Positions 26,729-35,361 of a DNA stretch of 64,000 bases are shown one piece after another. Source of the stretch: Agrobacterium rosae (GTDB lineage Bacteria; Pseudomonadota; Alphaproteobacteria; Rhizobiales; Rhizobiaceae); assembly GCF_002915175.1 (NCBI RefSeq), contig NZ_NXEJ01000008.1:124001-188000 (forward strand), written 5' to 3'. Under the pieces are notes generated by a model. That model was given only the letters and a program-made list of their open reading frames with translations, was not told the origin of the DNA and did no database searches. Numbering within the stretch: position 1 is the stretch's first letter; the number at the start of each line of letters is the position of its first letter. A program made the position numbers and the translations under genes.

Positions 26729-28063
26729 TCAGTTGTCCTTTGTGCTGGCCGAGTGGCAAATGCTCACACCGGCGCTTTCGGGAGACAGGGTGTCGAACGT
26801 GATCTGAACGTTCTTGACGGATTTGGATCTGGCATCGAAGGGGAAGTAGTAGCGCCCGCTTGACGCCGCACGAGCAGGACGTGAAATCTGCGTTTCGATG
26901 ACGTCGCCGTCATCAAGCCCGACACGCAGCATTGCTGAACGGCTGTTCTCATTACCGGCATAGGCCAGAATGACGGAAGGACCTTCAAGGCTTTCAGGCC
27001 TTAGCGCTACATCGAGTACGTTTTCGCCAGATGTTGAAAATTCCGGCGGTACGCCGCTATCGCAAACTTTGACTGAAGCAGCGGCAAGCTCGCGCAAGGG
27101 CGCATCTCCGAATTTGCCGAGGTTATTGTAGATCGGGTTTTCCCAGATCAGAAAGCGTGGCCGCCTCTCTGCAAAATCTGCGGAGGTGATGTAAGCGGTG
27201 ATGGACCCGAACTGGTTTCCACCCGACACAGCATAATTGTTGACGGATGTTCCCAGTTGCTGAGAGAGGAAGCCTGCAAAATTGGCTGGAGCGAGATCGG
27301 AAAAGCTGGTGCCGACAAGCGCAACCCGTTCGCCCTCATCCGTATTGCCGAAAATATCGAGCTGCGCGCCACTTGAAGCAATGACTTCAGTCGTTTCGAA
27401 AGCCTCCATTTCGGCTGCTGGTAGGGACGACACACAAGACGCTTGAAGAAAGCGCCGCATAGTCGAAATGATCTGCTGGCGGCCGGCCGACTTGGTTTCA
27501 AAGGTTGCGGTCTGCAAGCCATCTGCGCCGGGCAAAGCCTTTATAGTGGCGGCCACTTCGCTTGCGGCCGCTTGTGCGCCCCATGCTGTCCAGTGAAAAT
27601 CTGCCTGCAAGAACGGCGGGTGCTTGGCGTCGTTGTTTTGCAGCGCTTTGAGAACATCAACAGTCACGACTCCATTACGGCGCAATTTCGCGAGCGTTTC
27701 ATCATAGGCAACCCTGGCGATATCGTAATTGAAGCCCAGTTCGTAGGTACGGTCTGGCAGATACTGTGGCATCGTCAGACTTTTGGTGGGGATAGGAACA
27801 TAGATCAGCGTGGTGCCATTGGCCTCAAGCGCCCGGGCCACTTCGGCAAGTTGCTTAGCGGTATGTTCACCCAGTTGATGCTGCATTCTGATATCGGCGA
27901 GAACGCGGAAAAAGTACCCGTCCTTACCTTCTACGGATGCAACGAGAGGGTCTTCTTCCAGGCCGGTGCAGCCGAAATCCGAGGCGATAACGGGCGACGA
28001 AGACAAAGCCATGCACATCAAAGAAATGATGAGCGGCGTATGGACGTTCAAAATGCTACTCAT
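26729..28063 (-). CDS. algX: Alginate O-acetyltransferase AlgX
   Basis: Periplasmic SGNH-like acetyltransferase that puts acetyl groups on the polymer and binds it. It has 444 residues with a signal peptide (SSPVIASDF). Catalytic residues: D155 and H157 in QADFHWTAWG, and nucleophile S253 in VGTSFSD. A C-terminal beta-rich region (about residues 340-444) corresponds to the AlgX carbohydrate-binding module, which separates it from AlgJ. Four cysteines near 32, 210, 334 and 436 mirror the two disulfides of Pseudomonas AlgX. The start overlaps the Sel1 gene by 8 bases. Confidence 0.88.
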   Translation of the reverse strand: MSSILNVHTPLIISLMCMALSSSPVIASDFGCTGLEEDPLVASVEGKDGYFFRVLADIRMQHQLGEHTAKQLAEVARALEANGTTLIYVPIPTKSLTMPQYLPDRTYELGFNYDIARVAYDETLAKLRRNGVVTVDVLKALQNNDAKHPPFLQADFHWTAWGAQAAASEVAATIKALPGADGLQTATFETKSAGRQQIISTMRRFLQASCVSSLPAAEMEAFETTEVIASSGAQLDIFGNTDEGERVALVGTSFSDLAPANFAGFLSQQLGTSVNNYAVSGGNQFGSITAYITSADFAERRPRFLIWENPIYNNLGKFGDAPLRELAAASVKVCDSGVPPEFSTSGENVLDVALRPESLEGPSVILAYAGNENSRSAMLRVGLDDGDVIETQISRPARAASSGRYYFPFDARSKSVKNVQITFDTLSPESAGVSICHSASTKDN

Positions 28064-28820
28064 TCATGTCTCCAGACTTCGGAGTTTCCATTGCCGCAGC
28101 GGAAGTAAGCTTGCGTCGAAGCGCACCAGCCACACTCTGGGTCTTCAGGTCGCTAGAGCGTTCGGCAACCATTAGATATGCTTCGATTTCACTGCGTTTG
28201 GAGATGGTGCCGTTGGTAGACATAAGGTTGATTGCTTCTTCCAGCGCCGCAGTGGCGTTTCCTCGGTGTGCAGCACTGACGCGGAACTCAGCATACTTAA
28301 CAGGGCTGTTTTCGAAGGGCGTACCTGACCGATACGCGGACATGAGCCCTTCGAACGCGGCCTCATCACCGCGTGCTGCATGCGCCCGCAAGGCAGTTTC
28401 TGCCGCACCGAGACGCTTCTGATTGGCCGGGTCCGGCTGTATTTTGCGCACAAGTGAAACAAGTGGCTTAATAGCTCCGGAACGACCGGCAGCGGCAGCC
28501 ATGGTGAAATAGTGCAAGGAATCCTTCTCAAGTTCAGGCTTTTGATACAGCTGTTTCGCAACCAGCAAGGCTGCAAGACTATCACCGCGATCCGCCAGAA
28601 CCTGAAGTTGCCGGTAGGAGATTCGCTTGTTTTTGACCATGCGCTTACGGGCATCACGCAATTCCTGTGTAGGAAGCTGGTCCGTACGGGTGATACCCGA
28701 GATAAAGCCGGCCTTCCGACGCGGTTGGGCATCGGCATCGGCCGCCGCTGCGACAATCACGGCAAATGTGAGAACTGCAAAGCCACGAATCTGAAAGAGT
28801 GGGGTATCAAATCTTTGCAT
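28056..28820 (-). CDS. Small periplasmic Sel1-like protein inside alg operon
   Basis: Protein of 254 residues with a signal peptide (AAAADADAQ, no lipobox) and Sel1-like helical repeats (LADRGDSLAALLVAKQLYQKPELEKDSLHYFTMAAAAGRSGAIKPL; HAARGDEAAFEGLMSAYRSG; AAHRGNATAALEEAINLM). Strong RBS GGAGG at its start, overlapping algJ by 14 bases. It has no counterpart in the Pseudomonas operon apart from the general AlgK fold. It may be a second scaffold bridging the acetylation proteins AlgJ and AlgX, between whose genes it sits; this is inference. Confidence 0.82.
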   Translation of the reverse strand: MQRFDTPLFQIRGFAVLTFAVIVAAAADADAQPRRKAGFISGITRTDQLPTQELRDARKRMVKNKRISYRQLQVLADRGDSLAALLVAKQLYQKPELEKDSLHYFTMAAAAGRSGAIKPLVSLVRKIQPDPANQKRLGAAETALRAHAARGDEAAFEGLMSAYRSGTPFENSPVKYAEFRVSAAHRGNATAALEEAINLMSTNGTISKRSEIEAYLMVAERSSDLKTQSVAGALRRKLTSAAAMETPKSGDMNE

Positions 28821-29925
28821 GGTCGACCTCCTTTGCTGCCGGCGCGTCCGCCCAGAGCTTGGTATCGGTCAGATACCGGACCGGAAATTCCCACAACACA
28901 GTTTGCGGAAGAGCGTCAGCGTTCTCCAGTGAGTCAAGATACTGGCGCATGGGTGCCACGGGCCCTTGGCCAACCAGCGCAGCATTGGCAACATCCAGGC
29001 CGCTTTGGAATGAGAGAAAGGATGCGAAGGACCAAAGTTCGTTCGCGCTATAGCTCGTGCCGACGAGTGCTACGGGAATATTTGTTGCATTGCCGAAGAT
29101 ATCATCTACCGGCTGATCACCAGATTTTTGCGCCAAATGATAGGGCGTTACGCGCTCACTTCCGAGACCAACAAGCGGTGCAAAAACACCGCCAGTAACG
29201 TATTTGACTAGATCACCCTCTACGCGTTCCTCGACGCCTTCCAAAATCTCGTAATGTCCGGGTTTCTCTCCGAGCACCTGCGCCGCAACAGCAGCGGCGA
29301 CTGCGTGTGCACCGGCGGGTGTCCAGTGTGTGTCGGTCTTCAAAAACACCTGACGATCCGTACGAGCAGACATCAACACGGAGCGGGTATCAACTGTTTC
29401 GATACCCCGCGCCTCAAGTTTTTCCCTAAATTTACCATAGAGTTTCTCGCTATAAGACGAAGCTCCGGGCTGTTCCAATTCATCGAAATAGACATCACTC
29501 TTGGCTGGTAATGGAACCATGGCAAGCTGGACGCCTTTTGCACCTAATGTTTTTGAGATCGTCTCAATCTGCTCCACGGAGACCATGAGGTAGGCGTCGA
29601 TATCGGCAGGCAAGCGGAACTCTTCATCCGTAAAGAGATAACCATCCTTTCCAGCGACGACGCCTCGTCGTCCCTCGCCCAAGAGAAAGTATCGGGCTGC
29701 GCCAATTATCTCTACCGCGAGTTGCCGATGGGGCAGGCCATCCCGATAAAGCTTCTCCAGATGCACCGTCACGCCACCATTCAAAACGGATGTTAGCGAC
29801 AGATCGTCCTGCCCATGTATCGGCTGCAAGCGCTCCGGCATGCCAAAGTTGGCGAAGGCCGCATAGCCAAACAGCGCAGCAGGTATCAGAAGTTGGATTG
29901 CAAGAGACGAACGAATAGCCGCCAT
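28807..29925 (-). CDS. algJ: Alginate O-acetyltransferase AlgJ
   Basis: Membrane-anchored periplasmic SGNH-like enzyme that relays acetyl groups from AlgI. It has 372 residues from the ATG at 29925 (GGAG about 8 bases upstream; an earlier frame-open start at 29970 lies inside algI). One N-terminal anchor spans residues 7-27. Catalytic residues: D198 and H200 in FLKTDTHWTPAG, and S291 in VGTSYSANELW. It lacks the C-terminal binding module of AlgX. Ten bases after algI. Confidence 0.88.
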   Translation of the reverse strand: MAAIRSSLAIQLLIPAALFGYAAFANFGMPERLQPIHGQDDLSLTSVLNGGVTVHLEKLYRDGLPHRQLAVEIIGAARYFLLGEGRRGVVAGKDGYLFTDEEFRLPADIDAYLMVSVEQIETISKTLGAKGVQLAMVPLPAKSDVYFDELEQPGASSYSEKLYGKFREKLEARGIETVDTRSVLMSARTDRQVFLKTDTHWTPAGAHAVAAAVAAQVLGEKPGHYEILEGVEERVEGDLVKYVTGGVFAPLVGLGSERVTPYHLAQKSGDQPVDDIFGNATNIPVALVGTSYSANELWSFASFLSFQSGLDVANAALVGQGPVAPMRQYLDSLENADALPQTVLWEFPVRYLTDTKLWADAPAAKEVDHAKI

Positions 29926-29935
29926 GGTCTGGCTC

Positions 29936-31369
29936 CTAAAACTGGAAATAAAGAAAGGGGGAATAGGCACTGTCGGCCAGTTTCAGAACCGCCACGACAC
30001 CCAGCAGAAGGATTGTAAGCGGAAGAGCAATTGAAGTCTGCATCACCATTGTTCCGTCGGAGCCAAAGGTAACGTCCTGCTCAGGCTGGAACATATCGCG
30101 CAGCCAGGGCTCGAATGCTGCGACAGTGGTCGCGACAAGAAGCATCAGCAGCGCTTCGCGGGTAAAGGCGAGAGACAGCGCAGAGGTGAGCGGCAAACCG
30201 TTGAAGCCGAGCATGCCGCTATAGATATTTGCCGCAATCGAAAGATTTTCTGCCCGGAAGACGACCCAGCCGATCAGAACCAGCAACAAGGTCAGGGGTA
30301 ACGAAGACAAATGACGTCCGGCCTGCTTATCCCAACCCGTTGCTCTCTCAATTGCCAGCCAACCACCGTGCCACGCACCCCAGATCACGAATGTCCAGTT
30401 TGCGCCGTGCCACAGACCGCCCAGCAACATGACGAGGAAGAGATTGATGTAGGTGCGCAAGGGCCCAAGTCGGCTGCCGCCGAGCGAGATATAAAGGTAG
30501 TCGCGAAGCCACGTCGAAAGGCTGATGTGCCAGCGCCGCCAGAATTCGGTAATGCTGCGGCTTGTATAGGGCATGTCGAAATTTTTAACGAACTGAAAGC
30601 CGATCATCAGCCCCAGACCGCAGGCCATGTTGCTATATCCTGAAAAATCGAAATACAGCTGGAGCATATAGGCGATCGCGCCGGTCCAGGATTCCACGAG
30701 GGTTGGTGTAGGGTTGGAGAAGACAGCATTCGCAAGCGGTGCGATGCTATCAGCGATCAGCACCTTTTTTGCGAGACCAATCGTGAAAAGCGCCGTTCCA
30801 TCCGCAAATTTCTGAAGGCTGTGCTCCCGATATTTGAACTGACCGGCAAGATCGCGAAACCGCAGGATCGGTCCCGCGACAAGCTGCGGAAACAGCGCCT
30901 TGAAAGCCGCAAGATCGATGAAATTACGGGTTGCGGGCGTATCGCGTCGGTAGACGTCGATGAGGTAGCTGACAGACTGAAATATATAAAAGGATATACC
31001 AATCGGCAGAATGAGCCGCCAGTGGATGCCCATCTCCTCAGGCGTCGTCCCACCGAGCGCTGCGATGCTATCCATGAAGAAGTTCAGATACTTGAATATT
31101 CCAAGGACAAGCAGGCAACCCGTGACGCCCGCCACCATCAGAGTTTTCGCCAATGGGCGACCAAGATTTTTCTCGATGAAAATCGCGAAAAAATAGACCC
31201 AAACCGTGGTGGCGAACAATAGGCCAAGAAAATCGACCCTCCACCATGCGTAAAAGACGTAAGAGCCGATCAAGATTGTCAGCGAGCGAAATCGCGGCGG
31301 GGTCAGATAATAGACGATGAGGAAGCAAGGGAGATACATGAATAGGAAAATTTCAGAAGAGAATACCAT
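29936..31369 (-). CDS. algI: Alginate O-acetylation membrane protein AlgI (MBOAT)
   Basis: Inner-membrane MBOAT acyltransferase of 477 residues that moves acetyl groups to the periplasmic side. Features: about ten spans, conserved PIGISFYIFQSVSYLIDVYR, FPQLVAGPILRF, YMLQLYFDFSGYSNMACGLGLMIG, FWRRWHISLSTWLRDYLYI, and the catalytic His in LLGGLWHGANWTF near residue 320. The ATG at 31369 has AGGTGG upstream and begins right after the algG stop; an in-frame GTG at 31378 is the alternative. Confidence 0.93.
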   Translation of the reverse strand: MVFSSEIFLFMYLPCFLIVYYLTPPRFRSLTILIGSYVFYAWWRVDFLGLLFATTVWVYFFAIFIEKNLGRPLAKTLMVAGVTGCLLVLGIFKYLNFFMDSIAALGGTTPEEMGIHWRLILPIGISFYIFQSVSYLIDVYRRDTPATRNFIDLAAFKALFPQLVAGPILRFRDLAGQFKYREHSLQKFADGTALFTIGLAKKVLIADSIAPLANAVFSNPTPTLVESWTGAIAYMLQLYFDFSGYSNMACGLGLMIGFQFVKNFDMPYTSRSITEFWRRWHISLSTWLRDYLYISLGGSRLGPLRTYINLFLVMLLGGLWHGANWTFVIWGAWHGGWLAIERATGWDKQAGRHLSSLPLTLLLVLIGWVVFRAENLSIAANIYSGMLGFNGLPLTSALSLAFTREALLMLLVATTVAAFEPWLRDMFQPEQDVTFGSDGTMVMQTSIALPLTILLLGVVAVLKLADSAYSPFLYFQF

Positions 31370-31370
31370 C

Positions 31371-32768
31371 TCAGCCACCTATCATTTTGTTACAGGCCGC
31401 AAGACCGAAAGCGGAGAAAGTTGCCAGTTGGACAACAGCAGGCTTCTGTTCGCCATGCACGATGAATTCGGAGTTTGGTCGAGCGTCATGGGCATCTAGA
31501 TATCTACCCGTAGCACCCGCCATTGCGCCCGCAAAAAGACGTGGCCACTGAGCCGAAAAATTGTTTGCCAAGAGCCGCAAATTACCGTGCCCGTCTGAGC
31601 GAATGCCGATAGCGTTGCGCGAAAAAACATTATCTTGAATATCTGTGACTGCTCCGGCCTGCTCCTCAAGCGAAATGCCATCGTGATTTTTGCGAATGGA
31701 ATTTCTCGAAATCTCGACACCAAGATTTCCCTCGGCACGGATGCCGCTGAGTTTGTTACTCTCGGTGAGATTATCGGATACCGTGCTGCAGCCACTTCCC
31801 TTGATGACGATGCCCGAAAGTTCGCTTTTTTCGACGTGATTATCTCGGACGTTGACAAGAACGGAGCCATCATCCACGAAAATGCCATGGCCTTGGCTAG
31901 ACGTGACGTCGTTGTATTGCAGTTTTACCTGCTGGCTGCGGCTGGTCACTCTAATCCCATGGCTTTTTGACGAGGCCATGCTGTTATGCAGCACAGTGAC
32001 ATTGGATGCCGATTGCACGACGATGCCTGAGGATCTCATGTCCGTAAGGCGGTTGTCTCTGATGACACTCCCGTTCGCCTTGATAAAACTGAGGCTGACA
32101 AGATTAGAGATCGTATTGTCCGTGATCTGGATATTGGGCGTGGACAGAGAAAAACCACGACCTAGAAAAGAGAGGCCCGAGGCTTCCGCAAATGACCCGA
32201 AACCAAGATTGCTGATATGGCTGCTTTTGATCGTCGCACCGCCTTCCGCAACGGTGAGGATAAAGGGCCGGAAACGATTGCCCGCCTGCGAGGACGCGCT
32301 AGCGTCTATCGAAGCGTCGGTGACGACCAGAGTTCCGGCGTTGATGATCAGGGCTGATTTCGTTCCATCAAGGAGCAGTTGCTCACCTTTTCCAATGCGA
32401 AGTTCCGCCCCTTTCCAGATCACCAGTGGTGCCGTGATCTGAAAAGCGTCACCTCGGTTTTGCAAGATGCCCTCCAGTTTTTTTCCGGCAGCGGCAGCGG
32501 CAAGCTCGGTTAGGCTGAACGTACCGCTTTCGATGACGATTGCCGTTGTGTCTGGATTGATATGCTTCTCAAGTTCGGCAAATAGCCCTTGGCTTGCGCC
32601 GACCGTGGCAATGGGGATGACCGTGCCGAATTTGGCCGTGCTGAGTCGTTGTTGCGAAGCCGCAGATATCGGCAAGGCGCTCCCCGCATCTATCGCCAGA
32701 GATTGTTGTGGCAAAGCCACCGTCAAACTGGCCGATAAAACCAATGCTTCGATCAGTATTTTACACAT
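31371..32768 (-). CDS. algG: AlgG-like beta-helix protein lacking the DPHD epimerase motif
   Basis: Periplasmic right-handed parallel beta-helix protein of 465 residues from the ATG at 32768, which overlaps the algA stop. The signal peptide ends near SLA-ID. Helix repeats run from about residue 135 to 405 (SHGIRVTSRSQQVKLQYNDV; LSGIVIKGSGCSTVSDN; HDGISLEEQAGAVTDIQDN). By repeat register, the turn that carries the catalytic DPHD in Pseudomonas AlgG reads VVQS at residues 250-253. DPHD occurs nowhere in the protein; a DAHD at 425-428 lies beyond the helix. It is probably not an active mannuronan C5-epimerase but may protect or guide the polymer. Confidence 0.82.
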   Translation of the reverse strand: MCKILIEALVLSASLTVALPQQSLAIDAGSALPISAASQQRLSTAKFGTVIPIATVGASQGLFAELEKHINPDTTAIVIESGTFSLTELAAAAAGKKLEGILQNRGDAFQITAPLVIWKGAELRIGKGEQLLLDGTKSALIINAGTLVVTDASIDASASSQAGNRFRPFILTVAEGGATIKSSHISNLGFGSFAEASGLSFLGRGFSLSTPNIQITDNTISNLVSLSFIKANGSVIRDNRLTDMRSSGIVVQSASNVTVLHNSMASSKSHGIRVTSRSQQVKLQYNDVTSSQGHGIFVDDGSVLVNVRDNHVEKSELSGIVIKGSGCSTVSDNLTESNKLSGIRAEGNLGVEISRNSIRKNHDGISLEEQAGAVTDIQDNVFSRNAIGIRSDGHGNLRLLANNFSAQWPRLFAGAMAGATGRYLDAHDARPNSEFIVHGEQKPAVVQLATFSAFGLAACNKMIGG

Positions 32769-34224
32769 AGTCTTCCACTCCAATCGCCTGCTGCAAAGCA
32801 CCCACCGAGATTGCGGGGAGCGGCAGTTGCTGAATGGACGGTTTGATCTCGCAGGTGATTTCGATGAGTTCAGCAGGCAAATCGGAATAATTGCTCACCA
32901 GCGCATAATCTGCACTGAGGAACATTTCCGCACTGCCTGCGTGAACCGGCATACCAATAGCGCCAGACTTCAGGTGAACGGTGCCACTTAAAACCGTGAC
33001 AATATGGCTTCGATTAGAGCCGCCCAAAATCCGCGCCTGCTTCCCAGGCGCAATCGTCAGCAGATTCATGGTGACACCATTTGCCGTGTGAATGGCTTTG
33101 AAGGTTCCCCATTCCATGAACTGGTTACGGTGGGTGCTAACTTCCGACCGCTTGGACAAGACCAGTTTTTCTACGATTTTCTTGACGTCCTGCGAGCGAT
33201 GTTTCGAGGCAACCAGAACTGCGTCATCGGTATCCACAACAATCACATCCGTCATACCGACGACAGCGATAAGCCGATCCCCGCCTCTTATCAGCGAATC
33301 CTGCGTGTCGTGCATCACGACATCACCGGAGATGACGTTGCCGTTTTCACATTTACGACCGATGGAATGCAGCGAGTTCCAGGCCCCAACATCGTCCCAC
33401 TTGATGTCGGCTGGCGCGAGCGCAATATCCTTTGTCCGCTCGAAAATCGCCTTTTCCGTCGGCAGGCTGAGAGCCTTTAGAAAACCCTTGGCCGAAAGCG
33501 CGATGCCACGGTTTCCCGACAGAGGTTGAGCATCGTTCAGGGATATCTGCACGGCGTCGTAAGTGGCCGGGTCATGCAAACGATATTCGCCGACGAGCTT
33601 GTCTGCCCGAAACATGCTGATGCCGGACGCCCAATAGGCCGAACCCGTCTCGAATAGTGAATGGGCGATGCTCAGTTCCGGCTTTTCGATAAAGCGTTCC
33701 ACGCGGTGAAGACCTGGGTAGTTATCGAAAACCCCGCCATCCATGATGTAACCGTAACCGGTTTCGGCAAATGTCGGGCGGATACCAAATGTGACGATCA
33801 AGCCATCGAGCGCTGCCTTGTGCATCGACTTTACAATGCCGTTGAGATCGCCCTGAATGACGTGATCCGAAGGAAGAACGACAATGACAGACTCCGGCTC
33901 CGCACCGGCCACATAGATGGATGCGGCCAGCACGGCGGGACCGGTGTTGCGTGCCATCGGCTCGGTGATGATATGCGCCTTGCACTGGATCTCGGCCAGT
34001 TGGCGGGATGCCGTCTCCAGATGGCGCTCGCCGACCGACACGATCGGCGTTGCGAACATTCCACCGCGGTGGCGCTGCACCGTCTGTTGAAAGAAGGACA
34101 TCGAGCCCTTGCCTTCAATCGATTGGAACTGTTTTGGCTGTTCTTCGCGTGACATCGGCCAAAGCCGGGTTCCAGAACCACCGCAAAGGATCAAGGGATA
34201 GATCTTGGAGGTTTTCATGGTCAT
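32761..34224 (-). CDS. algA: Mannose-1-phosphate guanylyltransferase with degenerate isomerase domain (AlgA-like)
   Basis: Makes GDP-mannose from mannose-1-phosphate and GTP. It has 487 residues. The nucleotidyltransferase domain is intact: GGSGTRLWPMSREEQPKQF at 15-33, LPSDHVI near 118 and FIEKP at 178-182. The C-terminal cupin, which in bifunctional AlgA isomerises fructose-6-phosphate to mannose-6-phosphate, aligns without gaps, but its QMHHHRAEH metal site reads LGGSNRSHI at about 400-408. All metal ligands are therefore replaced. The isomerase step must come from another gene. The start overlaps alg44 by 4 bases (ATGA). Confidence 0.88.
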   Translation of the reverse strand: MTMKTSKIYPLILCGGSGTRLWPMSREEQPKQFQSIEGKGSMSFFQQTVQRHRGGMFATPIVSVGERHLETASRQLAEIQCKAHIITEPMARNTGPAVLAASIYVAGAEPESVIVVLPSDHVIQGDLNGIVKSMHKAALDGLIVTFGIRPTFAETGYGYIMDGGVFDNYPGLHRVERFIEKPELSIAHSLFETGSAYWASGISMFRADKLVGEYRLHDPATYDAVQISLNDAQPLSGNRGIALSAKGFLKALSLPTEKAIFERTKDIALAPADIKWDDVGAWNSLHSIGRKCENGNVISGDVVMHDTQDSLIRGGDRLIAVVGMTDVIVVDTDDAVLVASKHRSQDVKKIVEKLVLSKRSEVSTHRNQFMEWGTFKAIHTANGVTMNLLTIAPGKQARILGGSNRSHIVTVLSGTVHLKSGAIGMPVHAGSAEMFLSADYALVSNYSDLPAELIEITCEIKPSIQQLPLPAISVGALQQAIGVEDYV

Positions 34225-35339
34225 GGTTTCCAGTTTCTGAGGGGTAAGATCAGACGGGCACCCGCATCGTTGATCCCGGCAAGCCAGGCGGGCGTTGTAT
34301 CGATGGATATGCGCACCGGCTTATTGGCGTTGGAGGGCCGGATGGCCGCCTCAGGCTTCAGAGTAACGACCATCATTGCGACGGGATCGACTTTTCCACC
34401 TTTGGATTTCACGTTGTCCAAACGGGCCGGCAGGACTGTTCCATCAGCCATTGTCATTGCAATTGCAGCTTCGTCAGACAGAGCATTGAGATCTGCAGAC
34501 GAGAAACGAGCTTCGACAACCAGGGTTTCGTCAGCGCCACTCAATTGCACCACGGGGTCCCCTGCCAGAACTGTCGCGCCCTGATCGACGTATTTTTCTC
34601 TCAAGCTGCAATCGCATGGCATCACCGCTGTCACCGATGCTCCAGACGAGCTTTCGATCGTGTAAAGCGGTTGATTGCTTGTCGGATTGTTGGCGAAGAA
34701 AGAGAGCTGACCAGATACCGTGGCTCGCAGCATTGGTCCGTTCCAGACGGCGACAGCCGGGCCTTCCACATTGTGCTGATAAACCCGACTGGACACCAGG
34801 GCCGATGCACCGAAAACGAAAAGCACCGACGCCGCAGTGGTGAGCGCGATGCCGAGCAGTTTGCTCAACAATCGACGGGACGTGATATGAGTGTTCGCGC
34901 CACCCGCTGTCTTCGGAAGCCTTGACTTGGCTTGCAGCATATCATGTAGGTTGACCACATCTCCTGCCAACCAAGCATTCAGGATATACCGAAGTTGGGG
35001 CATGTGAGGGCCTGCGGGCTCCGAGAACGTCAAAGCTAGCTGTCCTGTTTCGGAATTTGCCGTATCGACAATGACGGCGATGGGCAGTGAAAAGACAAAT
35101 GCGCCGAAGTCGAACCGAAACATCGCTAGACGCGTTGCTTGCGTCAGGCCTGGGGCTGCAAGTCCGCTGACCTTGGCTTGTGCCATGGATACGGAAATGC
35201 CGTCATAGCTTCGACCATCGATGACGACGCTGAAAGGAAGGTTGATGGAAGGGTGCTCGTTGCCGGAATGCAGAGCCGAAGCCGTTTCCGAAAACGTTTC
35301 TTTAGACCGCTCTTTGCCAGTGTACTCGATCGTGGTCAT
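34221..35339 (-). CDS. alg44: Alg44-like co-polymerase, degenerate PilZ domain
   Basis: Inner-membrane partner of the Alg8 polymerase. It has 372 residues: a cytoplasmic PilZ-like domain (about 20-130), one span (about 161-183) and a periplasmic HlyD-like segment (ASVTAVMPCDCSLREKYVDQGATVLAGDPVVQLSG, then VVEARFSSADLNAL). Length and architecture match Pseudomonas Alg44. The c-di-GMP motif RxxxR reads N27-E-H-P-S31, and DxSxxG reads SVSMAQ at 49-54, so ligand-binding residues seem lost. It sits 22 bases after alg8, with AAGGAA upstream. Confidence 0.85.
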   Translation of the reverse strand: MTTIEYTGKERSKETFSETASALHSGNEHPSINLPFSVVIDGRSYDGISVSMAQAKVSGLAAPGLTQATRLAMFRFDFGAFVFSLPIAVIVDTANSETGQLALTFSEPAGPHMPQLRYILNAWLAGDVVNLHDMLQAKSRLPKTAGGANTHITSRRLLSKLLGIALTTAASVLFVFGASALVSSRVYQHNVEGPAVAVWNGPMLRATVSGQLSFFANNPTSNQPLYTIESSSGASVTAVMPCDCSLREKYVDQGATVLAGDPVVQLSGADETLVVEARFSSADLNALSDEAAIAMTMADGTVLPARLDNVKSKGGKVDPVAMMVVTLKPEAAIRPSNANKPVRISIDTTPAWLAGINDAGARLILPLRNWKP

Positions 35340-35361
35340 GCGCGTTCCTTGTTGCTTGGGT

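Noticed and set aside
31471-31520. DAHD near the C-terminus of the AlgG-like protein taken as a catalytic motif
   Set aside because: It lies after the last beta-helix turn (residues 425-428 of 465), whereas the catalytic motif of AlgG is in the middle of the helix; retained only as a caveat.
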